Source: Cytophagales bacterium
GTDB taxonomy: Bacteria; Bacteroidota; Bacteroidia; Cytophagales; Bernardetiaceae
Reading direction: 5' to 3'
NCBI GenBank assembly: GCA_013299045.1
Contig: JAAFJX010000006.1
Coordinates: forward strand, 1-64,000
DNA length: 64,000 nt
Shown piece after piece: positions 34,718-44,386 of the stretch. Position 1 is the stretch's first letter; each line of letters begins with the position of its first letter. A model generated the notes under the pieces. It saw only the letters and a program-made list of their open reading frames with translations, made no database searches and was not told the DNA's origin. The translations under genes were made by a program, and so were the position numbers.

Positions 34718-37195
34718 ATGAATAAGGCATTGTTGTATAGAGTTTTAAATAGGCGCGCTCAAATTCAGGACGCACAAGAACTAGATGTTTTTATAGAGCA
34801 GTATCCCTATTTCTCTGTTCCCTACCTACTAAAAGCGGATACTACACATGAACAAAACGACATATACGATGCTGCCCTGCGTCTCTATGACCGAAGCAGA
34901 TTAAAAAAGAGATTAGCAGATAGCAGGTTACACGCCCTTAAAACAGAAGAAGATATTTTTGCGAGCGTGCAAAAACAACAGCCTGCTCAGCCTCTGGATA
35001 GTTTTTATCCGCAAACCAAAGAAAAAACAAATGAAAGTGATACTACCGAGGCATCGGCAATAGGTCTAGAAGTGCCCTCAAATATCATAAAAGAGGCAGA
35101 GGTAGAGCCTGCAATTACTCAAGAGGTTACTGATAAAAAACACCTCGCATCAAACAGTGCAGTAGCAGAAGCCAATGCAGAGAGCAGTCTGCTCAATGAA
35201 GAAACATCAAACTTGGCGCATTCTGAGCTTGAGGCTAATGTAACTGCGTTGCCTCAAAATACTGACGGCTCTGAAACAGCGAAAGTATCTGAGGCGGAAC
35301 TGACTCTGACTGACGAACATAAAAAAGAAAACTCTGAAAAAATACTGTCAGACGAAGAACACGCTGCTTTAGAATTAAATGTTATAAAGGCTAAGTTGTT
35401 GGATTATGATGACGACCCCGACCATGAAGACGACCACAAAGAGCTGGTAGAGGTGGCACATGAGGTATATGATAAGGACAGGGACGAGCATGGTCATTGG
35501 CTGGATTCAGACGGCGACGGCATTCCTGACCACTTGGACAAAGATGCAGAGCTGGACGAAAATGCCGATATTGACCACGCCGACGACCACAGCGAGTTGG
35601 TAGAAGCAGCCCACGACACCCACGATAAGGACAAGGAGGAACACGGCCACTGGCAAGACTCAGATGGCGACGGCATTCCCGACCACTTGGACAAAGAGGC
35701 AGAGCTGGACGAAAATGCCGATATTGACCACGCTGACGACCACAGCGAGTTGGTAGAAGCAGCCCACGACACCCACGATAAGGACAAGGACGAACACGGC
35801 CATTGGCAAGACTCAGACGGCGACGGCATTCCCGACCACTTAGACAAAGAGGCAGAGCTAGACGAAAATGCCGATATTGACCACGCTGACGACCACAGCG
35901 AGTTGGTAGAAGCAGCCCACGACACCCACGATAAGGACAAGGATGAACACGGCCATTGGCAAGACTCAGACGGCGATGGCATTCCCGACCACTTAGACAA
36001 AGAGGCAGGACTAGACGAAAATGCCGATATTGACCATGAGGAGGACTATAACGAACTTATATATTCTCATACGAACTTACGCGACTCTGACAAAGAGCAA
36101 CATGGCCATTGGCAAGACTCGGACGGCGACGGCATTCCTGACCACTTGGACAAAGAGGCAGAGCTAGATGAAAATGCCGATATTGACCACGCCGACGACC
36201 ATAGCGAGCTACTAGAAGCCACCCACGACACCCACGATAAGGACAAAGAGCAACACGGCCATTGGCAAGACTCGGACGGCGACGGCATTCCCGACCACTT
36301 GGACAAAGACGCAGGGCTAGACGAAAATGCCGATATTGACCATGAGGAGGACTATAACGAACTTATATATTCTCATACGAACTTACGCGATTCTGACAAA
36401 GAGCAACATGGTCATTGGCAAGACTCAGACGGCGACGGCATTCCCGACCACTTGGACAAAGATGCAGAGCTAGATGAAAATGCCGATATTGACCATACCG
36501 ACGACCACCGCGAACTCGTTGAAATTCGGCACGAAGACCACGATAAAGATAAAGAAGAGCACGGTCATTGGCAAGACTCAGACGGCGACGGCATTCCTGA
36601 CCACTTGGACAAAGAGGCAGAGCTAGACGAAAGCGCCGATATTGACCACGCCGACGACCACCGCGAACTCGTTGAAATTCGGCACGAAGACCACGATAAA
36701 GATAAAGAAGAGCACGGCCATTGGCAAGACTCAGACGGCGACGGCATTCCTGACCACTTGGACAAAGATGCAGAGCTAGACGAAAGCGCCGATATTGACC
36801 ACGCCGACGACCACCGCGAACTCGTTGTTGCCTCACACGCTATCTTTGATACAGATAAAAATGAATTTGGCCATTGGCAAGACTCAGACGGCGACGGTAT
36901 TCCCGACTATCTGGATAAGGATTCTCTTAGCGCTCCAGTTGCCAAGACTGACCTTCTAGACTATGAGCTGCCTTCCCTCTTGCACGTACCAGCACCCATC
37001 GGCAAGAAGAATTCCCGCTACCACTATTCTTTCTTTGATGAGGCAGCGCATTTGCTCAAAAGCAATAGTTCCAGCATTATAGATGAAACAGCTATTTATC
37101 TACGTCCCATCAAAAAACAAGCGCCAGCTCCGCCTACAAAGCTGGACGAAAAAGAGTCGTTTTTTGATGATAAACATGACACCGCCGAAGACTAA
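34718..37195 (+). CDS. Cytosolic-type protein with about ten TSP3-like calcium-binding repeats
   Basis: The protein has 825 residues. Its N-terminus (residues 1-75; ALLYRVLNRRAQIQDAQ, then IEQYPYFSVPYLLKA) belongs to a Bacteroidota domain with a YPYF motif that lacks a signal peptide. A low-complexity Glu/Ala/Thr region follows at about 85-220. From about residue 258 to 734 come ten copies of DSDGDGIPD-HLD, the thrombospondin type 3 Ca-binding motif, spaced 51 residues apart in HGHW-to-HDKDK units. The C-terminus (YHYSFFDEAAHLL) is unrelated. TSP3 repeats usually sit in exported proteins, so their presence without a signal peptide is odd. The units differ mostly by a few residues, and two variant units (EEDYNELIYSHTN) recur, which suggests unit duplication and gene conversion. 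Confidence 0.85.
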   Translation: MNKALLYRVLNRRAQIQDAQELDVFIEQYPYFSVPYLLKADTTHEQNDIYDAALRLYDRSRLKKRLADSRLHALKTEEDIFASVQKQQPAQPLDSFYPQTKEKTNESDTTEASAIGLEVPSNIIKEAEVEPAITQEVTDKKHLASNSAVAEANAESSLLNEETSNLAHSELEANVTALPQNTDGSETAKVSEAELTLTDEHKKENSEKILSDEEHAALELNVIKAKLLDYDDDPDHEDDHKELVEVAHEVYDKDRDEHGHWLDSDGDGIPDHLDKDAELDENADIDHADDHSELVEAAHDTHDKDKEEHGHWQDSDGDGIPDHLDKEAELDENADIDHADDHSELVEAAHDTHDKDKDEHGHWQDSDGDGIPDHLDKEAELDENADIDHADDHSELVEAAHDTHDKDKDEHGHWQDSDGDGIPDHLDKEAGLDENADIDHEEDYNELIYSHTNLRDSDKEQHGHWQDSDGDGIPDHLDKEAELDENADIDHADDHSELLEATHDTHDKDKEQHGHWQDSDGDGIPDHLDKDAGLDENADIDHEEDYNELIYSHTNLRDSDKEQHGHWQDSDGDGIPDHLDKDAELDENADIDHTDDHRELVEIRHEDHDKDKEEHGHWQDSDGDGIPDHLDKEAELDESADIDHADDHRELVEIRHEDHDKDKEEHGHWQDSDGDGIPDHLDKDAELDESADIDHADDHRELVVASHAIFDTDKNEFGHWQDSDGDGIPDYLDKDSLSAPVAKTDLLDYELPSLLHVPAPIGKKNSRYHYSFFDEAAHLLKSNSSSIIDETAIYLRPIKKQAPAPPTKLDEKESFFDDKHDTAED
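35489..36918 (+). repeat. Tandem 153-bp coding repeats of the TSP3-like protein
   Basis: Ten GACGGCGACGGCATTCC-type units are spaced 153 bases apart, with near-identical DNA. The last two full units (36490-36790) are almost indistinguishable. Long open frames on the opposite strand here are by-products of this repetition. Confidence 0.9.
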
Positions 37196-37297
37196 TACTT
37201 CAAAACAAATTCTGTTTTGCTATCCCTACAATATCAATTTTAACTTTTTTGAGCTTTCTTCATGCAAAACGCTCAAAATCTAACTATTTGATTTTCT

Positions 37298-38701
37298 ATG
37301 AATTCTATCCGCAACGTTTTTATTGGCTTTTTGGTGTTGTTCACTCTGGCGGTGGGGCTAAGTGTTATGGCTTCTTATGACATCAGCCTGCTGCCCAATG
37401 CGGCTTTAATTGGCCTCAGGTGGTCTGCACTAGCTGTTTTGGCATGGTTGGCTTTCCTTAAAAAAGACCTTACAGTTTCTATTATGGTGGGCATGGCCTT
37501 TGGTATTGAGATAGGCATAGATTTTTCTAAAACAGCCTTCCCCGAAGCAGATTATCCTCAAATGTCTGCTTATTTCCAAATGTTCAGCAAAATATTTATC
37601 AAGCTCATCAAAACCATTGTGGCACCCTTGCTTTTTGCTACACTGGTGGTGGGTATAGCGGGGCACTCTGACATAAAACAAGTAGGCAGAATGGGAGTTA
37701 AATCCTTGATTTACTTTGAAATAGTAACAACTTTGGCCTTGTTCATTGGCGTAGCTGCTATCAACTTAACTAAGGTGGGCGAGGGCGTAAACTTACAAAA
37801 CGCCAATGAAGATTTGAGTAAATACGAAGCCAAAAAGCAAAGCGGTGTGGATATTATTCTGCATACTTTTCCCGAAAATTTTGCCAAATCCGTAGCAGAT
37901 GGCGAAGTGCTGCAGATTGTTATATTTAGTATTCTTTTCGGTACAGCTATGTTGTTGGTGGGCGCAGAAAAGCGTAAACCTGTTCTTGAGTTTGCGGAGA
38001 GCCTCTCTGAAATCATGTTCAAATTCACCAAAATAGTCATGTACTACGCACCATTTGGCGTTTGTGCGGCAGTCGCTTATACTGTCCGTCAGATGGGCTT
38101 GGGTGTATTGCTTAATCTCTTTCAATTATTAGGAACGCTCTATTTGGCTCTGGCCGTATTTATTTTATTGGTGCTTTTGCCTATTGCACTCATAGTGCGT
38201 GTGCCGCTGCGCAAATTTATCAATGCCATTAGCGAGCCTGTTTCTATTGCTTTTGCCACAACCAGCAGCGAGGCTGCTCTCCCCCGTGCTATGGAAGCTA
38301 TGGAAAAAATAGGCGTGCCACGCAAGGTGGTCGCTTTTGTTATGCCCACTGGTTATAGTTTTAACCTTGATGGCACAACTCTTTATTTGGCGCTAGCCTC
38401 TATCTTTGTGGCGCAAGCAGGCGGTATTGACCTAACGTGGCAGCAACAGTTGGTCATGGTTTTTACCTTAATGCTGACAAGTAAGGGCGTAGCTGGTGTG
38501 CCTCGTGCCTCTTTGGTTATTCTTATGGGCACTGCCGCCAGTTTTGGCCTACCGTATGAGCCCATTATGGCCATCTTGGGCATAGATGCCCTTATGGATA
38601 TGGCCAGAACATCTGTAAACGTCATGGGTAACTGCCTCGCTACATTCGTAGTAGCGCGCTGGGAGGGCGAAATTGACGAAGAAAAGCTCAAGAATGGCTA
38701 G
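37298..38701 (+). CDS. Dicarboxylate/amino acid:cation symporter (SDF family)
   Basis: This 467-residue inner-membrane protein matches the GltP/DctA glutamate and C4-dicarboxylate transporters. It has the KTIVAPLLFATLVVGIAGH segment, the serine-rich re-entrant loop ATTSSEAALPRAMEAM near residue 320, and NLDGTTLYLALASIFVAQA near residue 351. It couples import of glutamate, aspartate or dicarboxylates to H+ or Na+. A longer N-terminal part with two extra helices precedes the usual start. The TAG stop (38699-38701) coincides with the edge of repeat copy C. Confidence 0.95.
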   Translation: MNSIRNVFIGFLVLFTLAVGLSVMASYDISLLPNAALIGLRWSALAVLAWLAFLKKDLTVSIMVGMAFGIEIGIDFSKTAFPEADYPQMSAYFQMFSKIFIKLIKTIVAPLLFATLVVGIAGHSDIKQVGRMGVKSLIYFEIVTTLALFIGVAAINLTKVGEGVNLQNANEDLSKYEAKKQSGVDIILHTFPENFAKSVADGEVLQIVIFSILFGTAMLLVGAEKRKPVLEFAESLSEIMFKFTKIVMYYAPFGVCAAVAYTVRQMGLGVLLNLFQLLGTLYLALAVFILLVLLPIALIVRVPLRKFINAISEPVSIAFATTSSEAALPRAMEAMEKIGVPRKVVAFVMPTGYSFNLDGTTLYLALASIFVAQAGGIDLTWQQQLVMVFTLMLTSKGVAGVPRASLVILMGTAASFGLPYEPIMAILGIDALMDMARTSVNVMGNCLATFVVARWEGEIDEEKLKNG

Positions 38702-39243
38702 TCTTCCCTTAATAAATATCTAAGATGTTTTAAAGATGAAGTGCTTGTTTAATTAGCTGATAATAAATGCTTTAGATAGTCGTCCTTTAAAACGTTTGTA
38801 TAAGAACAAGCACATCAATTGATTGATATGATTTATCTGCTTTAGGAACACCCTCATGATTTTGGGTAGCTTTTTCTCTCTACTTTTTGCCTTGATGCAG
38901 AACTGAAGCGCGAGCTGAAAGTTCCGACCGTAGGGCATAGCAAAAAAATCAAGCCTCGTAAAAGGCCAATTTAGATGAAAAAACAGGCTTTTTTCATCTA
39001 AACCAGCGAATGGCTTTTTCTTTGATTCATTCTCTCACAAAATATAGTTGCACAGAAAATCTCACCCTCTGACATTTGAGCCATTCGCTTTTGTCTGATG
39101 CGAGGCAGTGCAGGACGTAAAAAGCCCTTGAGATTTTGCTAGTTATTTGACAAAATAGGCTAAAAACTAGTAGATTTTAAAGATAAAATTCTTGTTTAAT
39201 TTACTGATAATAAATACCTTAGATATATTTTAAGGGAAGGCTA
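38699..39243. repeat. Dispersed repeat, copy C, filling the gap between two convergent genes
   Basis: The region is bounded by inverted repeats CTTCCCTTAATAAATATC-type (38703-38724) and 39218-39239, which match at 20 of 22 positions. On each side the flanking gene's TAG stop sits just outside. A 51-base direct repeat (38728-38778 and 39175-39225) has 44 matching positions. Inside are the core shared with copy A (about 38845-38960) and a perfect 14-bp hairpin. No convincing gene is present. Confidence 0.75.
38970..39002. repeat. Perfect 14-bp hairpin in repeat copy C
   Basis: TTTAGATGAAAAAA (38970-38983) pairs with TTTTTTCATCTAAA (38989-39002) around the loop CAGGC. The equivalent hairpin in copy D (45856-45888) has TTTTGATGAA paired with TTCATCAAAA, so one pair changed on both strands. 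It could also act as a bidirectional terminator for the two convergent genes. Confidence 0.75.
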
Positions 39244-40845
39244 CTTAGCAAAACTAACCGCACGCTTTTCGCGAATGACAGTTACTTTAATTTGGCCAGG
39301 ATACTGCATATCTCTCTCAATTTGTTGTGCTATTTGGAAGGAAAGCGCGTCAGCTTTTTCGTCTGTAACATATTCTGAATCAACCATAACACGCAATTCA
39401 CGGCCTGCTTGCATCGCAAAACACTTATTAACGCCCTGATGCGACAGCACAAGATTTTCTAAGTCCTTGAGGCGTTGAATGTATGACTCCATCGTTTCGC
39501 GGCGTGCGCCTGGCCTAGAGCCAGAAATAGCATCGCAGGCTTGCACTATAGGCGAAATTATAGAGGTCATTTCAATCTCGTCATGGTGCGCGCCAATGGC
39601 ATTACACACTTCTGGGTGTTCATTGTACTTGATGGCCAACTCCATGCCCACAATGGCGTGAGGCTTATCGGGGTCTTCGGTATAGACCTTGCCGATATCG
39701 TGCAAAAGGCCCGCTCTTTTGGCTAATTTGGTATTGAGGCCAAGTTCAGAGGCCATAGCCGCACAAAGTTTGGCTACTTCGCGAGAATGCTGCAAAAGGT
39801 TTTGCCCATAAGAAGACCTAAAGCGCATTTTACCTACCATTTTTATCAACTCAATGTGCAAGCCATGAATGCCTAGTTCAACAATGGTGCGCTCACCAAG
39901 TTCTAGAATCTGCTCCTCAATTTGTTTACGGACTTTGTGCACAATCTCCTCAATTCGCGCTGGGTGTATTCGCCCATCAGCCACCAATCGCTCGAGCGAG
40001 AGGCGAGCAATTTCGCGGCGCACAGGGTCAAAACCAGAAATGGTAATAGCCTCTGGGGTATCGTCCACAATGATTTCTACGCCCGTTGCAGCTTCTAATG
40101 CTCTGATGTTGCGGCCTTCACGCCCAATGATTTTGCCCTTTACCTCGTCGCTTTCCAGGTGAAATACCGAGACGCAGTTTTCAATAGCGTGTTCGGTAGC
40201 CGTGCGCTGTATCGTCGTCAAAACAATTTTTTTGGCTTGTTTGGTGGCTGTTAGTTGAGCTTCTTCCAAGAGTTCGCGAATTTTGGCAGAAGCTTGGGTT
40301 TTGGCTTCTTCCGTCAGGGCATCTGTAAGTTGCTTGCGTGCCTCCGCTGCTTTAAGGCCAGAAATACGCTCTAACTGCTCAATTTGTTGGGCCAAAAGTT
40401 GTTCGGCATTCTCTAGTTTTTGAGTCGCTAAATCAAATTTTCGTTCGGCATCAGCCTTTACTTTGAGGCTGTCGGCAGTTTCTTTTTTGATTTGCTCTTG
40501 ACTTTTGGCCAAACTGGTTTCCTTCTGCTTGAGAGCGGTTTCTTTTTGTTTCAGTTTGCCTTCATAACTTTTGATGCGTTTTTCGGCAGCATCAAGGGCT
40601 TGGCGCTTGTTTTCCTGTTCGGCCAGGTGCTCAGTTTTTAACTTATTAATGCTCTCTGCTGCCTTTAGCTGTTCGGCTTTGAGCACACTTTCGGCTTTGA
40701 GCTGAGCTTCTTTTTCAATCAGACGTGCTTTTTCTTTAGCTGTTTGTTCTATTTGTGCTGAAAAGCGCTTTAAAAAAAATCTGTCCACCAATATACCAAC
40801 CACAATGCACACAAGTGCTACTGATACGATGAGAATAATATCCAT
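39241..40845 (-). CDS. rny: Ribonuclease Y
   Basis: This 534-residue endoribonuclease starts with an N-terminal membrane anchor ([20 protein letters not shown]). A long coiled coil follows (about residues 30-200; [17 protein letters not shown] and similar), then a KH RNA-binding domain ([20 protein letters not shown]) and an HD metal domain with the catalytic pair in LLHDIGKVY (H382, D383) and AHHDEIEM. It initiates mRNA decay at the membrane. The length is normal for the family (about 520). It is convergent with the symporter gene across repeat copy C. Confidence 0.97.
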   Translation of the reverse strand: MDIILIVSVALVCIVVGILVDRFFLKRFSAQIEQTAKEKARLIEKEAQLKAESVLKAEQLKAAESINKLKTEHLAEQENKRQALDAAEKRIKSYEGKLKQKETALKQKETSLAKSQEQIKKETADSLKVKADAERKFDLATQKLENAEQLLAQQIEQLERISGLKAAEARKQLTDALTEEAKTQASAKIRELLEEAQLTATKQAKKIVLTTIQRTATEHAIENCVSVFHLESDEVKGKIIGREGRNIRALEAATGVEIIVDDTPEAITISGFDPVRREIARLSLERLVADGRIHPARIEEIVHKVRKQIEEQILELGERTIVELGIHGLHIELIKMVGKMRFRSSYGQNLLQHSREVAKLCAAMASELGLNTKLAKRAGLLHDIGKVYTEDPDKPHAIVGMELAIKYNEHPEVCNAIGAHHDEIEMTSIISPIVQACDAISGSRPGARRETMESYIQRLKDLENLVLSHQGVNKCFAMQAGRELRVMVDSEYVTDEKADALSFQIAQQIERDMQYPGQIKVTVIREKRAVSFAK

Positions 40846-41291
40846 ACTTAATCAAGAACGAGTTTTTGAAGTGAATTCAAATCTTCGCCCTGTTCATTGA
40901 TATTTACTTAAAAAGCATACTTTCTGCCTGAAAAACATGGTTTTACAAACACTTTTTACTTTGCATTACCCAATTAACTACACAACACATTGCTGAGCAG
41001 GCAGTTGATAAAATTTAAAATGCGGTTTTGTAAGATTCATTCAGAATACTCTTACGAAACTGACTACAAATTTTAAGAAAATATTGGTTATAAGCCAATT
41101 AAATTTTCTTGATGTATGTAAAAAGCACGAAGGCTCTATCAGCAAATTTGAACAAAGCGCACTATGCCATTCAATAGACCATGCTAAGCAAGGTTTTTTT
41201 GAACTACGTAGTGCGGCAAATTTAGTATTTTTTTTGTTTGGTTAGTGTAAAAAAAGCATAAAATTCTTGTTTTGATTGGTATTTGTTGTTA
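40846..41291. other. Intergenic region with no gene
   Basis: This stretch of 446 bases lies between rny and aroC, both on the minus strand, and should contain the rny promoter. It is AT-rich. I see no clear promoter match, hairpin, RNA gene or short coding frame. Confidence 0.5.
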
Positions 41292-42275
41292 CTAAGAAGT
41301 AATACTCTTGGTAATAAGCAACAAATCTGCCAATACAATAGCTGTTGCGGCCTCTAAAACTGGCGGAACACGCAGAGCAATACAAAGGTCATGGCGACCC
41401 TGAACCAAAAAATCATCTATGCTCTGACTGCTATAACTGAAGGTTTTTTGTGGTTTAGGCGTACTGGAAGTGGGCTTAATCGCGACTCTAAAAACAAGCT
41501 CATTGCCATTACTCAGCCCCCCATTAATTCCGCCAGCATTATTTGTAAGTGTAAGGCCATCTGCATTTTGAAGTGCGTCGTTGTGCGTGCTGCCACGCGC
41601 CGAAGCAGCCTCAAAACCGCTGCCGAACTCAATGCCTTTTACGGCAGGAATCGCAAAAACGATATGCGCTAAAAGAGATTCTAAAGAATCAAAAAAAGGC
41701 TCACCTAGCCCAACAGGCAAATTTTGAACACGGCACTCCACGATTCCGCCAATAGAATCTTGTTCGGTTATGGCGCGGTCTATGGCTGCCTCAATGTCTG
41801 AACTGCCACCTGCCTGAATTAGTTTGGCTTGAATTTGAAAAGAAGCGCATATTTTTTTGGCCACCACCCCCGCAGCCGTAATCGCCAACGTGAGACGACC
41901 TGAAAAATGACCTCCGCCGCGATAATCATTGTAATCATTGAACTTTTTTGCAGCAACAAAATCGGCATGGCCAGGGCGTGGTGTTTTTTTAAAAGCCTCA
42001 TAATCAGCGGATTTTTTGTTCTGATTTTCAAAGAAGATAGCCAGAGGTGCACCACTCGTGTAGCCATTAAACACCCCGCTTTTGAGCATGGGTAAATCCT
42101 TTTCTACCCGTGGAGTTGTGCCTTTTGCACCCGCTTGCCGTCTGGCCAAGTCCGCCAAAAAGTCAGACTCGGTTAGGGGAATACCGGCAGGGCAACCGTC
42201 TAAAAGAACACCGAGCCCGTGCCCATGCGACTCGCCAAAAATATGTACCCTAAATAGTCTTCCAAAACTGTTCAC
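41292..42275 (-). CDS. aroC: Chorismate synthase
   Basis: This enzyme makes chorismate from EPSP using reduced FMN, the last step of the shikimate pathway. The GTG at 42275 begins the family N-terminus (NSFGRLFRVHIFGESHGHG); the longer ATG frame adds 16 unrelated residues and overlaps the upstream gene. Other signatures are GGGHFSGRLTLAITAAG, GIEFGSGFEAASARGSTHND and NAGGINGGLSNGNEL. That gives 327 residues, slightly short. It follows the OsmC gene by 19 bases and may be co-transcribed with osmC and accC. Confidence 0.95.
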   Translation of the reverse strand: MNSFGRLFRVHIFGESHGHGLGVLLDGCPAGIPLTESDFLADLARRQAGAKGTTPRVEKDLPMLKSGVFNGYTSGAPLAIFFENQNKKSADYEAFKKTPRPGHADFVAAKKFNDYNDYRGGGHFSGRLTLAITAAGVVAKKICASFQIQAKLIQAGGSSDIEAAIDRAITEQDSIGGIVECRVQNLPVGLGEPFFDSLESLLAHIVFAIPAVKGIEFGSGFEAASARGSTHNDALQNADGLTLTNNAGGINGGLSNGNELVFRVAIKPTSSTPKPQKTFSYSSQSIDDFLVQGRHDLCIALRVPPVLEAATAIVLADLLLITKSITS

Positions 42276-42294
42276 GCGCTGTGTTTTTTTCTGG

Positions 42295-42714
42295 CTAAGG
42301 CTTTGTCTTGAAGTCAAAAACAATGGTTTGCTTAACCTCTGACGAAAGACTCAAGCCTACAGGGCAGGTAAGAGCCGCATTTTCTAACATAGATTTTTGC
42401 TTGTTGGTTAGCAAAAGCGCTTCTGGTGAATGATAAATGATGCGGATTTCGGCCACTCGCCTTGGGCTTGCCTGCATGATTTTTTCAACGTCCACCCAAA
42501 GCCCTTCCAGAGCAATGTTTTCGCGCTTTGCCACAATACCCATAATGCTGAGTTGGCAGCAAGCCAAGGCCGTACACATTAAATCGGTTGGCGAAAACGC
42601 CTCACCTCGTCCATGATTGTCGGGTGGCCCGTCTGTAACGAGCGTATTACCAGAGAGCAAATGCTCTGCAAAAGTTCGGATATCGCCCTCATAGCGGACG
42701 CGCATTTTAGCCAT
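42295..42714 (-). CDS. OsmC family protein
   Basis: This 139-residue protein is a typical OsmC/Ohr-like fold. It has GEAFSPTDLMCTALACCQLSIMG, with the first conserved cysteine in CTALACC, and LTCPVGLSL, with the second conserved cysteine. The two cysteines reduce organic peroxides with a thiol in this family. The protein sits between aroC and accC on the minus strand, 49 bases after accC and 19 bases before aroC. Confidence 0.93.
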   Translation of the reverse strand: MAKMRVRYEGDIRTFAEHLLSGNTLVTDGPPDNHGRGEAFSPTDLMCTALACCQLSIMGIVAKRENIALEGLWVDVEKIMQASPRRVAEIRIIYHSPEALLLTNKQKSMLENAALTCPVGLSLSSEVKQTIVFDFKTKP

Positions 42715-42763
42715 TACGTTCTAATTTTTGAGGTAAAAATTTTTATTATAGATTATTTTGGGT

Positions 42764-44266
42764 TTAAACGCGGTTTTTTCGCCAGTTGCTGGTGCTGGCT
42801 GCTTCATTCTCTAGCACGGAGGTTTTCTGTGTTGCTTTGTTTTTTTCTAACAAATGCGCTACAAATGCGGCTGCTATCTTGCTGCCTTCTGCATCTGTTT
42901 CGGGCTTAATGGCCTCTAGCTGAAAGTACTTTTCGATGAATTTGGTATCAAACTGACCACTCAAGAAGGCTTCGTGCTGCATGACAAACTTACAAAAGGT
43001 AAGCGTTGTTTGCACACCTGTTATCGTAAACTCATCAATGGCGCGTATCATGCGCTGTATGGCCTCTTCGCGGTCTTTGCCATAAGTAATGAGCTTAGCC
43101 AGCATAGAATCGTAATGAATTGGGATTTCCATACCTTCCTCATAGCCGCTGTCTAGCCTTATGCCCGCACCCTGTGGTGGTTTATAGGTCTTGAGTTGGC
43201 CAATATCGGGCAGAAAATTGTTGTGTGAGTCTTCGGCATAAACGCGAATTTCCATGGCATGGCCTTGTATCTTGAGGTCTTCTTGCTTGAAAGTGAGTGG
43301 CTTGCCTTCCGCTACATTGATTTGCTCTTTGACCAAATCTATTCCTGTAATCAGTTCAGTAACAGGATGTTCTACTTGCAAGCGCGTATTCATTTCCAAA
43401 AAATAAAAGTTGAGTTGTTCGTCCATGATAAATTCCACAGTACCAGCACCGTAGTAGTTGCAAGCGCGGCCTACCTCAATGGCACACTCCCCCATAGCCT
43501 TGCGGATTTCTGGGGTTAATACAGCAGAAGGTGCTTCCTCTACCACTTTTTGGTGGCGGCGCTGCACGGAACAGTCGCGTTCAAACAAATAGGCTATTTG
43601 GCCATGATGGTCGCCAATGATTTGAACTTCAATATGACGGGGCGAGGCAATATACTTTTCTATAAAAACAGCACCATCGCCAAAAGCCGAAACAGCTTCG
43701 CTGACTGCTCTTTCCATCTGAGATTCAAATTCTTGGCTGTTTTCTACTATGCGCATACCTTTGCCACCGCCGCCAGCACTAGCCTTGATGAGAATAGGGT
43801 AGCCAATTTCTTCGGCCTTTCGTTTGGCTTCTTCTATATCCGTAATGGCTTCTTTGGTGCCTGGTACGAGCGGGATATTGCGAGCTGCAACGGCATTTTT
43901 GGCGGCAATTTTACTGCCCATAACTTCAATGGCCTCTGGCGAAGGGCCTATAAAGATGATGCCAGCCTGGGTTACAGCTTTAGCAAAGGCCGCGTTCTCT
44001 GACAAGAAGCCGTAGCCTGGATGTATGGCATCAACCTCGTACTCTTTACAGACTTCAATGATTTTGTCGCCTCGCAAATACGAGGCAGCTGAAGGTGCTT
44101 GGCCTATGCAAACAGCAAAGTCAGCTTCGCGGACGTGTGGAGATTTACGGTCGACCTCGCTAAAAACAGCAACGGTTTCAATGCCTAGTTCACGGGCAGA
44201 ACGCATAACGCGGAGGGCAATTTCACCACGGTTAGCTACCAAAATCCTTTTGATGGTCTTTTGCAT
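42764..44266 (-). CDS. accC: Acetyl-CoA carboxylase biotin carboxylase subunit
   Basis: The ATG at 44266 gives 500 residues, the usual length, beginning KRILVANRGEIALRVMRSA. A longer frame to 44350 is less likely: a -7-like box TAGATTTG sits at 44321-44328, downstream of that start. It is an ATP-grasp enzyme that carboxylates biotin on BCCP with bicarbonate. It has the glycine-rich ATP loop (ASAGGGGKGMR), FIEKYIASPRHIEVQIIGD, RDCSVQRRHQKVVEEAPS and EMNTRLQVEHPVTE. There is no fused BCCP domain. The C-terminal extension of about 50 residues is Lys/Glu/Ser-rich and of unknown role. Confidence 0.94.
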   Translation of the reverse strand: MQKTIKRILVANRGEIALRVMRSARELGIETVAVFSEVDRKSPHVREADFAVCIGQAPSAASYLRGDKIIEVCKEYEVDAIHPGYGFLSENAAFAKAVTQAGIIFIGPSPEAIEVMGSKIAAKNAVAARNIPLVPGTKEAITDIEEAKRKAEEIGYPILIKASAGGGGKGMRIVENSQEFESQMERAVSEAVSAFGDGAVFIEKYIASPRHIEVQIIGDHHGQIAYLFERDCSVQRRHQKVVEEAPSAVLTPEIRKAMGECAIEVGRACNYYGAGTVEFIMDEQLNFYFLEMNTRLQVEHPVTELITGIDLVKEQINVAEGKPLTFKQEDLKIQGHAMEIRVYAEDSHNNFLPDIGQLKTYKPPQGAGIRLDSGYEEGMEIPIHYDSMLAKLITYGKDREEAIQRMIRAIDEFTITGVQTTLTFCKFVMQHEAFLSGQFDTKFIEKYFQLEAIKPETDAEGSKIAAAFVAHLLEKNKATQKTSVLENEAASTSNWRKNRV

Positions 44267-44386
44267 GAGTGCAGAGGTTTGTATGGTCATTAATGTTTTG
44301 AAGAGCTGTGTTTGCGAGCGCAAATCTATTCTAAAATTTTTCAAGTTCATCTTTTGGCCTCCTAAAAAGTACCAAATTAACTCTTT

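Noticed and set aside
35494-36836. Long open frames on the strand opposite the TSP3 repeats
   Set aside because: They repeat the same 51-codon pattern as the sense gene and exist only because the coding repeat lacks stops in that frame. No start context or family resemblance was seen.
35489-36918. A possible CRISPR-like array from regularly spaced repeats
   Set aside because: The units are 153 bases, have no unique spacers and are in frame inside one coding sequence.
38753-38938. A 61-residue minus-strand frame inside repeat copy C
   Set aside because: No transposase motifs. The frame is not evident as an intact counterpart in copy A, so it is probably not a gene.
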